Shown: piece by piece, positions 1 through 10,323 of the stretch
How the letters are laid out: each line of letters starts with the position of its first letter
Numbering within the stretch: the first letter of the stretch is position 1
Assembly (NCBI GenBank): GCA_019054805.1
Contig: JAHQIY010000009.1
Location: forward strand, 62,001 to 126,000
From: Brachionus manjavacas
Lineage: Eukaryota > Rotifera > Eurotatoria > Ploima > Brachionidae
Length of the DNA: 64,000 bases
Direction: 5' to 3'
Position numbers and translations under genes: made by a program
Notes under the pieces: model-generated
The model's database searches: none
Told to the model about the DNA's origin: nothing
The model's input: only the letters and a program-made list of their open reading frames with translations

Positions 1-2442
1 CGGAAGCTTTACATTGGACATTCGACGCAGTTTCTTCTTTTGCTCCATCTTCTTCTTTCTGATATTATAAATAGTCAAAAAATAAAAATATCCATTGACC
101 AAAATGATGATTCCAATGGGAAGGCCAAAATAGATCAAGTTAGCTCGGCCGTTTCGGATCCAACATGGTCCATTTACTATAAAAACAGTTAGGTTCTTTG
201 CTCTCTCTTTTTCACATGATGTGTCATTGAAAAAATTGTCTCTGACAGTCTTGTTAGCTAGGCTCTCGTTGTAATTGACATAGTAGGTTTCTGACTCAAA
301 GCTACATCCATTCAAATAACCTGCATAGCATGGTCTATACGCAGTGTTTGAATTAACACTTAGATCTACAATCAAGCCAGAGATGATGATCACTAGTGGT
401 ATTATCCACGCGTAAAGAGAATACTTTGGTAAGCGTTCTTTCAGCCGGATGGCCTGTATCAAGATTAGAGATGATTTGTCGCAAAAGTTGCGGTACAGGT
501 CAAAAGCTATCACGTTCATCCAGAAAAAAGAGGCTAACAAACCGTAATGGGTGAGTATGCTCAGAATGAAACACAAAAGAGGAAACAAATTCAAAAAAGA
601 ACCGAGCAAAAAACAAAATTGAGCTAGTGTTAGTGCCACAGTTACATTGATGATGTTCCATCCGGGCAAATTTCGCATTTGTTTAAAAATGAAATAAGTG
701 AGCAAAGTTAAGAACATGAAAAAAAGGGATATTACAGTGCTGAGAAAAGATACCCACCCGGATATTGTTTTGTTTAGGTCGGTTTTAATGTTCAAATTGA
801 AGCCTGACTCTTGGTGAAAATCATCCGATTTACAAACTCTGATGTATTCACCGGGCACTATGGGATCATACTCGTATTCGTCCAGGAAATAGCACTTGTT
901 CAAGGCTGGCGAGCAGTATGATCTATCAGGCATCTTTTTGAGCTCACACAGTCGCAATCGAACTGTGGCATAATTTTTGCACTCAACCCTAATCTTTGGT
1001 CTTCGATTGCACACGTGCAAAAGCTTGCTAGAGGCGACACTTGTTGAATTGTTGTCCAGTACAATGTCGGTCACATCGGCCAGCTGAAGTAAATTTAAAT
1101 GAGGGCTCAGTTCTCTTTTGGCTGCATACATTTGATCATCAGATATTATTTGGTGAAAGCTGGCATCAAACACCACATTGTGAAACAGATCGCTTTTTTC
1201 AATCAAAAGTGGTTTTTTAGTTGTGACCGAATCACTGTCCGGCTTCTTGATGTACAAAACTGTCAAGTAGTAATAGCCAGTTCCGTATAGGGTCTCGGTC
1301 TGGTTGACATAAACATAATACTTTGGCAATTTTGGATCTTTGAACGAGGCAAAAATTCTAAAATTGTCGCGAAAAGTTAGCTTTTCGTCTCCGGGCAGAG
1401 TACACCATCCGTCATCCTTGGACTCTTTTATCTCAATGGCTTCATTTAGAAAGCACTGATGCTTGTCAATGTTAAAGTATCTTTTGTCCATTGCCAGCAT
1501 GTTCAGAAGGTAGAATAAAATGATTGTTTCTTTGGTTTCATTTGCAAATAGCTTCATGTCTTTGATTAAAAAAGAAATTTTGAGCAGTTCTTGTGATTCA
1601 GTGATCAAAAGTCGATGCTCATTGTGATCCAGATATTTGTTGGAATCGGCATCAGCACTTCTTTTCAAGTACTGTATTGTGGTGTCATTGTGAATTTGGT
1701 ATGAGACTAGATTAAAATCTTCTATGCGGCTTGAATTAATGTGCAATACCTTGGCAAAGCTGTTTTTGAGAGCTTCTAAAAGATTGTCACTTGGTGTCAT
1801 TACTTGTTTGTGTTCACACGACTTAGTATCATTCTGGCCGTGATAGAACACACATAGCTTATGAATGAGAGTTATTTGGATGTTCATTTGTGATGGCGGC
1901 TTCTTGATCGGCTCCGAGTATTCTGTCTTGTTGAAATTCACATCTTGAATACATCCATTTGGACCCAAAATGTAGCCTTCGACACAGAATACGTCACGGC
2001 AAATTCCGATCGCCGGGTCGAACATTTGGCCGTGTCTACAATTGCCAATGTCTGACCAGTAGAGATTTTGCTGGCTTAAAATTTGTAGAGAAGTGGTGCC
2101 GTCGTCCTGGAAGTTCATGAAAATAGTGAATGGCTGGGGGCCTCTGTTTGAATAGATGGGCTCATTTATTGTGACCAAGTCTGGCTTTTGACCGACAATA
2201 GGCGGTGTGGGTAAGAAATAGACTGGTTCTTCACCATCAGGTGAATTTGTGTGAGTTACACTCGGGCTGGTAGTAGAAGTTTCACGATATTCAAAGCCGG
2301 TAATGTTGAAGAATTTTTCATAAATGCTCGTGAAGAACTTATTCGGATCTATGTTTTCGATCAGATTATATTGTCCATTTGGGGAGCCGGCAACCAGCAT
2401 GCAGAATATAAGAAAATTGAATGTTAAGTACGAAATAGACAT
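1..2442 (-). CDS. Methuselah/adhesion-like family B GPCR (C-terminus beyond window)
   Basis: An uninterrupted frame of 814 codons runs from an ATG at 2442 to the window edge with no intron, so the protein is cut in the third intracellular loop. Residues 1 to about 20 are a signal peptide (hydrophobic, ending near VAGSPNG). A long extracellular region follows, with a Cys cluster near residues 145-180 (GNCRHGQMFDPAIGICRDVF) and many N-x-S/T sites. Five membrane segments are visible from about residue 558: TM1 around ISGWVSFLSTVISLFFMFL, TM2 after the LPGWNIINVTVAL motif, TM3 ending SFFWMNVIAFDLYRNF, TM4, then TM5 after CWIRNGRANLIYFGLPIG. The LPG motif at TM2, the W-M-N in TM3 and the CWI loop are typical of secretin/Methuselah-type receptors. 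TM6, TM7 and the tail must lie outside. A plasma-membrane receptor is expected; the ligand is unknown. I see no GAIN/GPS cleavage motif, which favours Methuselah-like over classical adhesion receptors. Confidence 0.85.
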   Translation of the reverse strand, partial: MSISYLTFNFLIFCMLVAGSPNGQYNLIENIDPNKFFTSIYEKFFNITGFEYRETSTTSPSVTHTNSPDGEEPVYFLPTPPIVGQKPDLVTINEPIYSNRGPQPFTIFMNFQDDGTTSLQILSQQNLYWSDIGNCRHGQMFDPAIGICRDVFCVEGYILGPNGCIQDVNFNKTEYSEPIKKPPSQMNIQITLIHKLCVFYHGQNDTKSCEHKQVMTPSDNLLEALKNSFAKVLHINSSRIEDFNLVSYQIHNDTTIQYLKRSADADSNKYLDHNEHRLLITESQELLKISFLIKDMKLFANETKETIILFYLLNMLAMDKRYFNIDKHQCFLNEAIEIKESKDDGWCTLPGDEKLTFRDNFRIFASFKDPKLPKYYVYVNQTETLYGTGYYYLTVLYIKKPDSDSVTTKKPLLIEKSDLFHNVVFDASFHQIISDDQMYAAKRELSPHLNLLQLADVTDIVLDNNSTSVASSKLLHVCNRRPKIRVECKNYATVRLRLCELKKMPDRSYCSPALNKCYFLDEYEYDPIVPGEYIRVCKSDDFHQESGFNLNIKTDLNKTISGWVSFLSTVISLFFMFLTLLTYFIFKQMRNLPGWNIINVTVALTLAQFCFLLGSFLNLFPLLCFILSILTHYGLLASFFWMNVIAFDLYRNFCDKSSLILIQAIRLKERLPKYSLYAWIIPLVIIISGLIVDLSVNSNTAYRPCYAGYLNGCSFESETYYVNYNESLANKTVRDNFFNDTSCEKERAKNLTVFIVNGPCWIRNGRANLIYFGLPIGIIILVNGYFYFLTIYNIRKKKMEQKKKLRRMSNVKLP

Positions 2443-3740
2443 AGACAACATTTGTGTGATAAAATTTAACCAATTCTAATTAAATAAATTTTTAAATTAT
2501 TTTTAAGTTCAATATTTTTAGATAAGCCAAAGCTATTTTTGCCTTTTAAAAAACAACTGATTGTTTCACAGAAAAAAAAAATAGCAAGATTCAGTTTAAG
2601 ACATTTTGGGAGATTTTTTATCGCGAATCTTGAATTAAACTGGTATTTCTCTTTGTTGGTGACATTTAGTTTAGTAACTAAAGTAAAGTTTACCAATCGT
2701 CAGAATGAGCCAATTTTGGCGAGCATTTAATAAAAGGTCTTAGTCCATACTGTGAATGATAATTACTTTTTTATAATCAAGTCAATCTTTTGAGTTCTAT
2801 TTTCATATTTTTATCAAGATTTGAGAATTATTAAAAATTGAGGCGACATGATCATGAGTGTTTAAATTAAAAAATTATAATAAGAAAAATAAAATTTTTT
2901 CTTTTTTTTTCAAAACCTAAAATAAATGTATGATGCGTCTACAATATGTATTAGTTTTAAATTTTTTTTTCATTTAAATTTTAATCTTTTATTTTAAATA
3001 ATTAAAAAGGTACATAATTATTTTTTCTTTAATTAGATTTTTAATTAGAACATCAAGCTTTTAATAAATTTTAAATAAGATTAATAAAAAAAAACTCTAC
3101 TAAATGAAAAACAAAAAGCTGTGAATGTTTTACTGAAAAATATAATCAATTAACTAAATCAAATAAAAATTGTTTTTTAAGAATAAATAATGTCAAAATC
3201 AAGCTTTAGAAGCAAAGAACAAAATTTTTAAAAGTTTAAATTTAAATTATTTGAATTTTTGTTATGAATAAATTAGATTAGAAAATATTCAAATCTTCAA
3301 ACCAAACTGAATTAGAAGAATTTTTATCAACATACATAGTAAAATAAATCATTTTTAATTATAAGATATTAATCATGGATAGACAATGAAAATATTATAA
3401 GATTACAATTCTTTTGGTACTTTATGGGTGCTTTTTATATCTTAGACTATATTGCGTTTTGCACTTTATGGTATTTGATTAATTATTAGACTCGTTGTGC
3501 TATTTTTAAATATGTTGCCTATAATTAAAAAAAAAATAGCAACGAAGAAGGGCTTTTCTAAAAAAATATTCTTATATTTACAAAAAAATAAATAAAAAAA
3601 TACATTAAACAAAATTTGAAAAGTAAAAAGATTTAATATTCGGTTTTTTTATACCTATTCAATTACGTTTAATTAAAACATTTTTTTTTAATTTTTATAT
3701 TTAACTTTGATTATTTGATATTCTTTTTTAAAACCAAAAA
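2443..3740. other. AT-rich intergenic DNA, no feature seen
   Basis: Mostly A/T runs upstream of the GPCR start. It probably includes that gene's promoter. The short open frames on both strands around 2466-2730 overlap each other and show no domain. Confidence 0.5.
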
Positions 3741-3764
3741 ATTTTGGGGTTGGTCAATTTTGTG

Positions 3765-4310
3765 ACCCATCGGTGATATCATTTGGTCAAGCAAGGTGGG
3801 ATCCTTTTCTTTTTTTCTATTCAATTTTTATATTGACGACCTCATAGATGAATGTTTATAAAATAATAGTTTATGCTGATGATATCATTAGTCCTATTTA
3901 TTTATTTATTCAATTCTATTGATTCTCATCTCCAGAAACTAAATGTCTGTAATATCTTTGGCTTAAAATGGAGGCTTAAATTCAATCCCACTAAATTTCA
4001 TTTTATATACTTTGGTCCGCTTTAATTCAAATCTGATTTTTACCTCAATGAAATCAAAATCATTCTGATGTTTTAATAAAATTTTTTGGGGAACACTATT
4101 TTGCCTTTATTTATTCATGTGTTGATTCCAACGCATTCCAAGTACTCGAAATTTGTAATACATAGACTTCATACTTATCGCTGTTTCGCTCTCAATACCA
4201 GTAAACCTCGAAGTAACAAACGGCTGAAATTTTTTATTACGATTCTTTTAATTTTAGTTTCTGATATTTTTAACTTAAAATTTTTGTAGGAACACAAATA
4301 GAAACCCTTA
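3765..4310 (+). pseudogene. Decayed non-LTR retrotransposon reverse-transcriptase fragment
   Basis: In shifting frames the forward strand reads like RT motifs: a KQGGILSFFFYSIFI stretch (motif B, usually QGGILSPLLFxxYI) near 3795, then VYADDI (motif C) near 3870, then LKWRLKFNPTKF around 3965, which resembles the post-catalytic region of LINE RTs. Frameshifts and deletions separate the motifs, so this is dead. The bases just before it (3746-3770) resemble the GGGGCTGATCAATTT terminal repeat of the MITE at 40,615, but with many mismatches. Confidence 0.6.
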
Positions 4311-5940
4311 ATGAATTGATTTTGATTTGATTTTGGTAAAGGTACATAATTATTTTTCTATAATTAGATTTTTAAAAAGAATATCAAAATTTATTAAATT
4401 TTAAATAGGATTAATGAAAAAAAGTTAAATGTTGAAAAATTGATTCAAAAATTTTTTAAAAGATATTATTTATTTTTTGAATAAAAGTCATGAGCAAGAT
4501 AGGATTTCCAAAGCGTTTAAAATCCCAAATATATATAATATTTGAAAAAAGCCTAAAAGCCTAAAAGCAAGATACATCTAATTATTTTTTACAAAAGAAA
4601 ACAAAAAAGGTGAAAATAATCAATACGAATTCTACTTATAATTAAAATTTAATTAAAACTTACTGTTTTTATTTATTTTTTTTTTTTATTTAAAAAATAG
4701 TTTGGGAATATTCCCAGGCAGGTCGGAATGGCCTTTTTAGCCTTCCTTTCAGCCCCGTGAAGGTTTAAATAAATAGTAGAAAAAAAAAAAATTTGAATTG
4801 TTTGAATAAAAATGGTAAGAATAAAAAAAAAAAAAAAAATTACTTACTGTTTAAAACACTCGAAATTTAGGGACGCCGTTTTTTGTCCTTTTTTGATCCA
4901 AAACGTGATTGTTTAATGGTCTAAAAAAACGGGAAAAAAAGTTTAAAAGAGGCTAAAAATTTTCTGTTTTTTTAAATAATTATTTTTATTTTTTTTATAT
5001 TTTTTAAATAAAATTAATTTTTTTATTTTCTTATTTATTTATTAAGTTGATTTGAAAAATTTTTTAGAAAAACAATAAAAAATTAAAAAATATCAAAAAA
5101 ATTGATTAAACTATTAATAATTGAGCATTAAAAACAGGAAAAAAACGAAAAATAATTGTAAAAAAAAAGCAATAACTTATTTAAATTTTCAATGATAGAT
5201 TAAAACAATGTAAAAACTGAAAAAAAAATCATCAGATAAAAAAGAATATTAATTTATCTTAATTCTTGCTTTATTATTAGATTATATTTAAATTTGTGAT
5301 TTACTTTCGAAAACTAGAAAAAATTCACAAATATTCTAAAATTTTTTATTTTAAGACAGCATTAAAATCGATTCTTAACTAAAAATCTTTTAAGTTCAGT
5401 TTGAACTTAAGTATACTCAAATCTTTTGCGCATATTTTTAAGAAATAAAAAATAATAAATATAGAAATATATTTAATGACATAATTTTTTATTAATTTTT
5501 AAAAATCTGATAAGTTTAATTTATTATTTTAAAGAAATTTGTCTTTTTTAATTTTTTTACCGTTATGGATCTGTTTTTTTCTTTCGGGAAGTGTTTTTAA
5601 TTTAGTTTAGTTTCTTTTGAAATAGTGAAAAGCTTTTTAGATTAGAGTGGAATTTTTTTAAAATAGCGGGATAAAAAAATTATTCGATACTGAACATTCA
5701 AGTTTTGAAATCGTTACTTATTTAGGATAAAATGTTTATTCTTTTTCAATTGCTAATAGAGCGATAAACTCCCAAAAAAAACAGAATTAAATTAAATCAC
5801 ATAATCACATATTTAAAAGTTCTTTTAAATAAACTTATAAAATTAATTGCATAAAAATAATCTTTAGAATTTAAGGATTTTGGTGATAAAATTTTCTGAC
5901 TTGAAATTCACTTAGCACTAAATTCTTTAATAGAAATATT
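4311..5940. other. AT-rich intergenic DNA with a possible LINE 3' tail
   Basis: No gene is visible. At 4700-4770 a GC-richer stretch (AGGCAGGTCGGAATGGCC, then CAGCCCCGTGAAGG and AAATAAATAG) looks like the 3' end of a retrotransposon, by analogy with other tails here that end in AAATAAATA. The rest is A/T homopolymer-rich. Confidence 0.35.
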
Positions 5941-6872
5941 GGGTCTGTTATACCTCAATATCATTGATATTGAATTTTCAATATCAGTGATTTTCAATAT
6001 CGCACTTGATTTTGAGATTAATTAATTGATATTCAAATTAATTAATTGTTATTGAAATGAATTAATTGATATTGAAATGAATTGATTGTTATTGAAATTA
6101 ATTAATTGATATTGAAATTTTATTTTATTTGAATATCAAAATTAGTCATTTGAAAAAAAGATAAATCAAGTTTTATTTTGGAATTACAACGATTTCTCCT
6201 TGGCCGCCCAGAGTTACATTTGATTTATTAAAATCTTTTAAGCACATAATTCGTATCTTTTGAAAAATTCTATTTATAGTTACGGGAGACACGCCAACTA
6301 AAGTTTTTATATCATTTTGGCAGACTTGGAGACTCCAATGGAATATTATCTTTAGAATTTTTGCCAGTGGTAGATCAAATTAAGAGATTGTTTATATAAA
6401 AATATTGTTTATACATGACTTAGATTCACCGCAAGTTGTACATCGCCAATAATATTTGTCACTTAAAGTTGTTTTGATGTCCCATTTCATTTCTTTAGTA
6501 CATTTTTTGCAAAGAGGTGCTTTATTTTGAATTAAATCATTATCTTTTAGAAATTTTACTACTTCGTCAATATTGTTAGAATTAATCAATTCTGTTAGAA
6601 AATTAACTTCAAACATTTTTTGTTGTTTTTTTTAATTAAAAATTTGTTGCACGAAAAATATAATTTACATTTAGATTCAAAGAATTTACAACATATAAAA
6701 ATGTGCAAATTTAATTATCGAATTAATCAGTTTGATATTGAAATATTTAACTTGATATTGAAATTAATTTATTGATATTGAAATTTTTACCTTGATATTT
6801 GTTTAAATATCAATGAAGTGTTAATTAATTAATTGATATTGAAAATCAATGATATTGAGGTATAACAGACCC
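5941..6872 (-). mobile_element. Merlin (IS1016-type) DNA transposon, internally deleted
   Basis: The ends are perfect inverted repeats for about 28 bp, beginning GGGTCTGTTATACCTCAATA, flanked by an exact 8-bp target duplication GAAATATT (5933-5940 and 6873-6880). Inside both ends lie degenerate repeats of TTAATTAATTGATATTGAAAT. The interior (minus strand) encodes the N-terminal part of a transposase with a zinc ribbon and the start of the catalytic domain. The 8-bp duplication, the GG-starting TIR and the IS1595-like protein together identify the Merlin superfamily. At 932 bp it lacks most of the catalytic core and is non-autonomous. The clean ends and duplication suggest fairly recent movement. 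Confidence 0.8.
6173..6616 (-). pseudogene. Merlin transposase N-terminal fragment
   Basis: One frame from an ATG at 6616 gives about 74 residues, with C-x2-C (CKKC) and C-x2-C (CTTC) forming the zinc ribbon typical of IS1595/ISXO2-like transposases. Past two in-frame stops the same frame continues with FDLPLAKILKIIFHW, VSPVTINRIFQKIR (helix-turn-helix-like) and LGGQGEIVVIPK. The last matches the GGxGxIVxIDE block that carries the first catalytic Asp in this family. Here the Asp is replaced (VVIPK) and a stop follows. The copy is truncated and inactive, and lies wholly inside the Merlin TIRs. Confidence 0.7.
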
Positions 6873-6880
6873 GAAATATT

Positions 6881-7636
6881 CTATTATTCATAATTTTTAT
6901 TTGAAATTTACAACGCCTTAATTCATTTATTTTTTCAAATTTTTCCTCATTTTATTTCATTGGAAAATCTTTGGCTAGATGTTAGCCTTCTTGAAAGCCG
7001 CGTGCCAAAATAAAACTTTAAATACTTGATATTTGAAAATTTGATATTTTAAAGAAATGGGTAATAGAAAAAAAGTTTGATTTAGGAGAAAAAAATTTTC
7101 CCTCGCGGTCATCGAACTGCAAACAAGTTTTAGCAACGCTACTGACAGTGCCCAACAATGCCAAAATTATCATTATTATATTTATTTATTTCAGAAAATT
7201 ACGCCAAATTTGGCTATGATAAAGAAAAAAGAATTAAATATAAAAGTAAATAATGACTTATTAGAAAAATAAAGATAATTTTTTGGTGCAGCTTTTTAGA
7301 ATTCAACTACTAAAGTTTAACGATTTATTTCAGTGAGTTTTCCAGGATATTTCATATAAAGAAAAAGTCTCTAATTTTGCACTATTTTTATTCATTGATA
7401 CAAATATCGGGTTGTTTAATCCAAAGACACTTCTTAAAGTTAAGTTTTATCTTTAAAAAAATGAGTTAAATTTAGATTGTAAGTCATTTATTGTCTAAGT
7501 AAATGTGTTGAAAAACAAATTTTTCTTTAGTTTTTTTTTATTTATTTTAATAAAGGTATTTAATTTTAAATGCTAATTAACTAAAAAAATAACAAAAATT
7601 TTTCTATTTTTTTATGTCTTCTATATAAAATTTTAT
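6881..7636. other. Intergenic DNA with one tRNA-like relic
   Basis: Nothing coding is seen. The only structured stretch is the pol III-like sequence at 7090-7165, listed separately. Confidence 0.4.
7090..7165 (-). ncRNA. tRNA-like / SINE-like pol III relic
   Basis: Read on the minus strand, an A-box-like CTGTCAGTAGCG is followed about 25 nt later by a B-box-like AGTTCGATGACC and then a T run. The cloverleaf cannot be closed (no acceptor-stem pairing), so it is not a functional tRNA. A tRNA-derived SINE or tRNA pseudogene fits best. The two copies near 11.3-11.5 kb have the same layout and orientation. Confidence 0.3.
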
Positions 7637-8327
7637 CTATAACACTTTGAAAAGGTCAGTTTCAACTAAAAATATATTATTTTCAAAATTAAAACCTTTC
7701 TGGCGATATTTTTGTAAAAACTCGTCAGGTGGTGTATGATTCTCAGCTATCATGCTTCCGCCTTTATAAAACCATTCTGAGCAGTAAAAAGAATTTTTTG
7801 CGTACAAATAAATTATTTTGCATGGCTCAAGATCATATGTATTGAGAAGCTGAATTCTGTGATTGTTCGATTTGGGAAAATTTACATAACTAAAATTTAT
7901 AAAAACTTCTTTATTATCGATTAAGATGGTTTTTTTCGCCATAACGCCTTGAGGAGAAATATAACCCTTTTAAAATCAAATTTCATTTTATTTAAAATAA
8001 AATTATAAATGAATTAATCATAACTTACTAGTTGATCAAACGATTTTCTTTGATATTCTTCATTTAAAAAAGAGTTTAAGAAATCAATTGAAGGGTAAAA
8101 GTATCTGCCTGTGTAGATATAAATGTCAGGCGGTGTTGTTTGTCCATTTAATTTTGTGAAATATCCACCAGCTATGCAGCAATATTTAAGACTATCACTA
8201 TTTACTATTTTCTCTAGTATTGTACGACATGCAAGTTTGTCAAAGTTAAATTCAATCCTGTACTTAGTTTCCAGTTCTTTTGAAACAATTTGTGCTAGTG
8301 AATTATTAATTATTAAATAAAGGTCGG
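7637..8327 (-). CDS. Unknown protein, two exons, 5' end not found
   Basis: Two coding-like exons join in phase: 8327-8029 and 7966-7637, with a 62-nt intron (donor GTAAGT, acceptor TTTTAAAAG). The first exon has no in-frame ATG and follows a TTTTCAG acceptor-like site, so upstream exons should exist or have been lost. The joined protein is about 208 residues. Exon 1 contains an AGGYFTKLNGQTTPPDIYIY segment that loosely resembles the GG...DxDxY motif of nucleotidyltransferase-fold proteins; this is a resemblance only, since the first Asp of the pair is followed by Ile-Tyr. Exon 2 (from 7966; an internal ATG lies at 7942) has no domain I know. An imperfect palindrome lies immediately upstream. 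It could be part of a transposon-encoded accessory gene or a truncated host gene. Confidence 0.45.
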
Positions 8328-8369
8328 CTGAAAAGGTACATTGAAAAATTGGAGTCCGAATCTTTTATT

Positions 8370-8516
8370 TTTTTCCCAATTATTAAGATTATACTGCACA
8401 TATTAAAACTTACTTCAGCGTTTTCTTTTCTTTAGAAAGGAAGAGAAAAGGAAAAGAAATTGATGAAGTTAGTTTTAAAATGCACAGTGTTATCTTAATA
8501 ATTGGGGAAAAAAATT
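8370..8516. repeat. Imperfect palindrome, about 147 bp
   Basis: The left arm TTCCCAATTATTAAGAT reappears inverted as ATCTTAATAATTGGGGAA at the right end. The inner parts (TGCACATATTAAAACTTACTTCA versus TGAAGTTAGTTTTAAAATGCACA, and a CTTTTC/GAAAAG core) also pair. The whole stretch can fold into one long hairpin. It may be a small foldback MITE. No target duplication is obvious. Confidence 0.6.
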
Positions 8517-8571
8517 AAATTAAAATTAAATTAAATCGAAATTCAATATTTTAACTTATTGACATTTTTTT

Positions 8572-8889
8572 GGGGTTGTTAAGTTCGTTTTAATTCAATC
8601 ATTTCAATTGAAAAAACTGTAAATGCTTAATTTTTAAGTAACTTTGCTAAATCTAAAAACAAATGTCTGCAAATACTCTGTACAGTAATTGCACACTTGA
8701 TTGGAATACTTTTTAATGGGGTGCAAAATGCAGAAAATTGCATAGTATTTTGCAGACTTATTTTACTGCATTAAGCAAATTTGCTTAAAATTAAGCATTT
8801 TACAGAACTATATTATCTTTTTTAGTAAAAAAATTATTCAAGTTTTTTCTAAATTGAAATGATTTAATTTAAACGAACTTTGCAACCCC
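8572..8889. mobile_element. MITE with 38-bp terminal inverted repeats
   Basis: GGGGTTGTTAAGTTCGTTTT at the left end is matched in inverse by AAACGAACTTTGCAACCCC at the right end. The similarity runs about 38 bp, to TCATTTCAATT/AATTGAAATGA. The 318-bp interior is noncoding. A target duplication could not be fixed because the flanks are T/A runs. Superfamily unknown. Confidence 0.6.
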
Positions 8890-9479
8890 CAAATTTTATT
8901 TAAAAATGAAAACTAATTTAAGACATCGTCCCCAAATTTTTATATCTGTGACACTTTTTAATTGATGTAAAAATCATAAAATGAAAACAAAATTAAAAAC
9001 TGAATGTAATGTTGTAATTGCGAAGTCAATTAGGCAATGCTTTAAAGATTTAAAACCAATTAAGTATATAATGGGGTTAGTGATTGAGAAATCGCAGAGC
9101 GAGTGCCTACTATGAAAAAAAATTTAATCTTGTATTACAAAAATTAGAGCTGAAAATCAAAAAAATGACCAGAAGACTATTTTAGAATTAACTGTTGAAT
9201 ACAGTGCAAGCTAAAAAAAGAACCATATTTATGATATGATAACAAATCCTCAGATGACAGAATTATGATTTTTGTGGATAATCAATCAGATAAATCTGTT
9301 TGGTTCACTAGCACTAATTCCGCTTGAAAAATTAAATAAAGAACGTAATTTTTTCTTTTTTTTTGGAAAAAAAACCATAATGATATTCTAATTTTTTTTC
9401 AGGATAATTTACTATTTACCTTCTTTATTGAACTAATGCAAAATAAACAAAAAATAAGTAAAAATATTTGCAGGATTTA
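8890..9479. other. Intergenic DNA, no feature recognised
   Basis: AT-rich. The stretch 9000-9330 is less AT-rich than its surroundings but has no frame longer than about 40 codons and no motif I know. It may be a decayed transposon. Confidence 0.3.
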
Positions 9480-9590
9480 CATTTTTAAATATTTGCTGGC
9501 TCAGAAAAAAGAAGAAATAATAAGGTGGCAATTTCACAGTGGAGTCGGGTTCGATATATCTTAATTCGAAGCCTTTTTTATATTCTTCAA
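9480..9590 (-). mobile_element. LINE 3' fragment (5'-truncated, inverted)
   Basis: The reverse complement (TTCGAATTAAGATATATCGA, then CCACTGTGAAATTGCCACCT and TTATTTCTTCTTTTTTCTGA) aligns with the 3' region of the LINE at 58,430-58,545. It is therefore a short dead copy of the same family as those at 57.1, 58.1, 58.8 and 62.6 kb. Confidence 0.55.
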
Positions 9591-9890
9591 ACAGTCTTTA
9601 TTCTTAAGTATTTTTTTATTCCTTTGTTTAAATTTTAAAATTACTTTGTGTTAAATTGGTTTTAATTTTTATGAAAAAGTGTCAATAAGTTAAAAATATT
9701 TAATATTTATTTAATTTAGTTTTGATTAATATTTTAGTGTAAAATCTTAATAATTGGTAAAAGAATAAAAAATTTTATTCCAATTTTGTGCTATTCGAAC
9801 TAAATTTCTCTAAAATAAATAGTGTTGGTGTCCGTGCAAGCGGACAGTAAACGGGCCAAAAATTTTAAAAACCGTGACCGTGACCGTATT

Positions 9891-10323
9891 AACCGTTCCA
9901 ATTTTGGCGGGCGGACTCTGGCCCGTTTATTTTGGCGGGCTAAATTTTGGCCCTTTTAATAAACGTTTAAAAATAAACGGGCGGTCCATGAAACCGTTCC
10001 AATTTTGGCGGGCGGACTCTGGCCCGTTTATTTTGGCGGGCTAAATTTTGGCCCGTTTAATAAACGTTTAAAAATAAACGGGCGGTCCATGAAACCGTTC
10101 CAATTTTGGCGGGCGGACTCTGGCCCGTTTATTTTGGCGGGCTAAATTTTGGCCCGTTTAATAAACGTTTAAAAATAAACGGGCGGTCCATGAAACCGTT
10201 CCAATTTTGGCGGGCGGACTCTGGCCCGTTTATTTTGGCGGGCTAAATTTTGGCCCTTTTAATAAACGTTTAAAAATAAACGGGCGGACTCTGGCCCGTT
10301 TATTTTGGCGGGCTAATTTTCGG
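9891..10323 (+). repeat. Left subterminal array of 101-bp GC-rich unit (about 4.3 copies)
   Basis: Copies start at 9891, 9992, 10093 and 10194 with a partial fifth copy, a period of exactly 101 bp. The unit carries AACCGTTCCAATTTTGGCGG, GCGGACTCTGGCCCGTTTAT, TTTGGCGGGCTAAATTTTGG and AAACGTTTAAAAATAAACGG. Copies differ by single bases (for example CCCTTTT versus CCCGTTT). The same unit, inverted, makes the right-end array. AAACGG occurs several times per unit on one or other strand. Confidence 0.95.

Noticed and set aside
3746..3790. Second copy of the GGGGCTGATC MITE end
   Set aside because: About 16 of 22 bases match but no partner end or arm was found; chance or an old relic cannot be separated.
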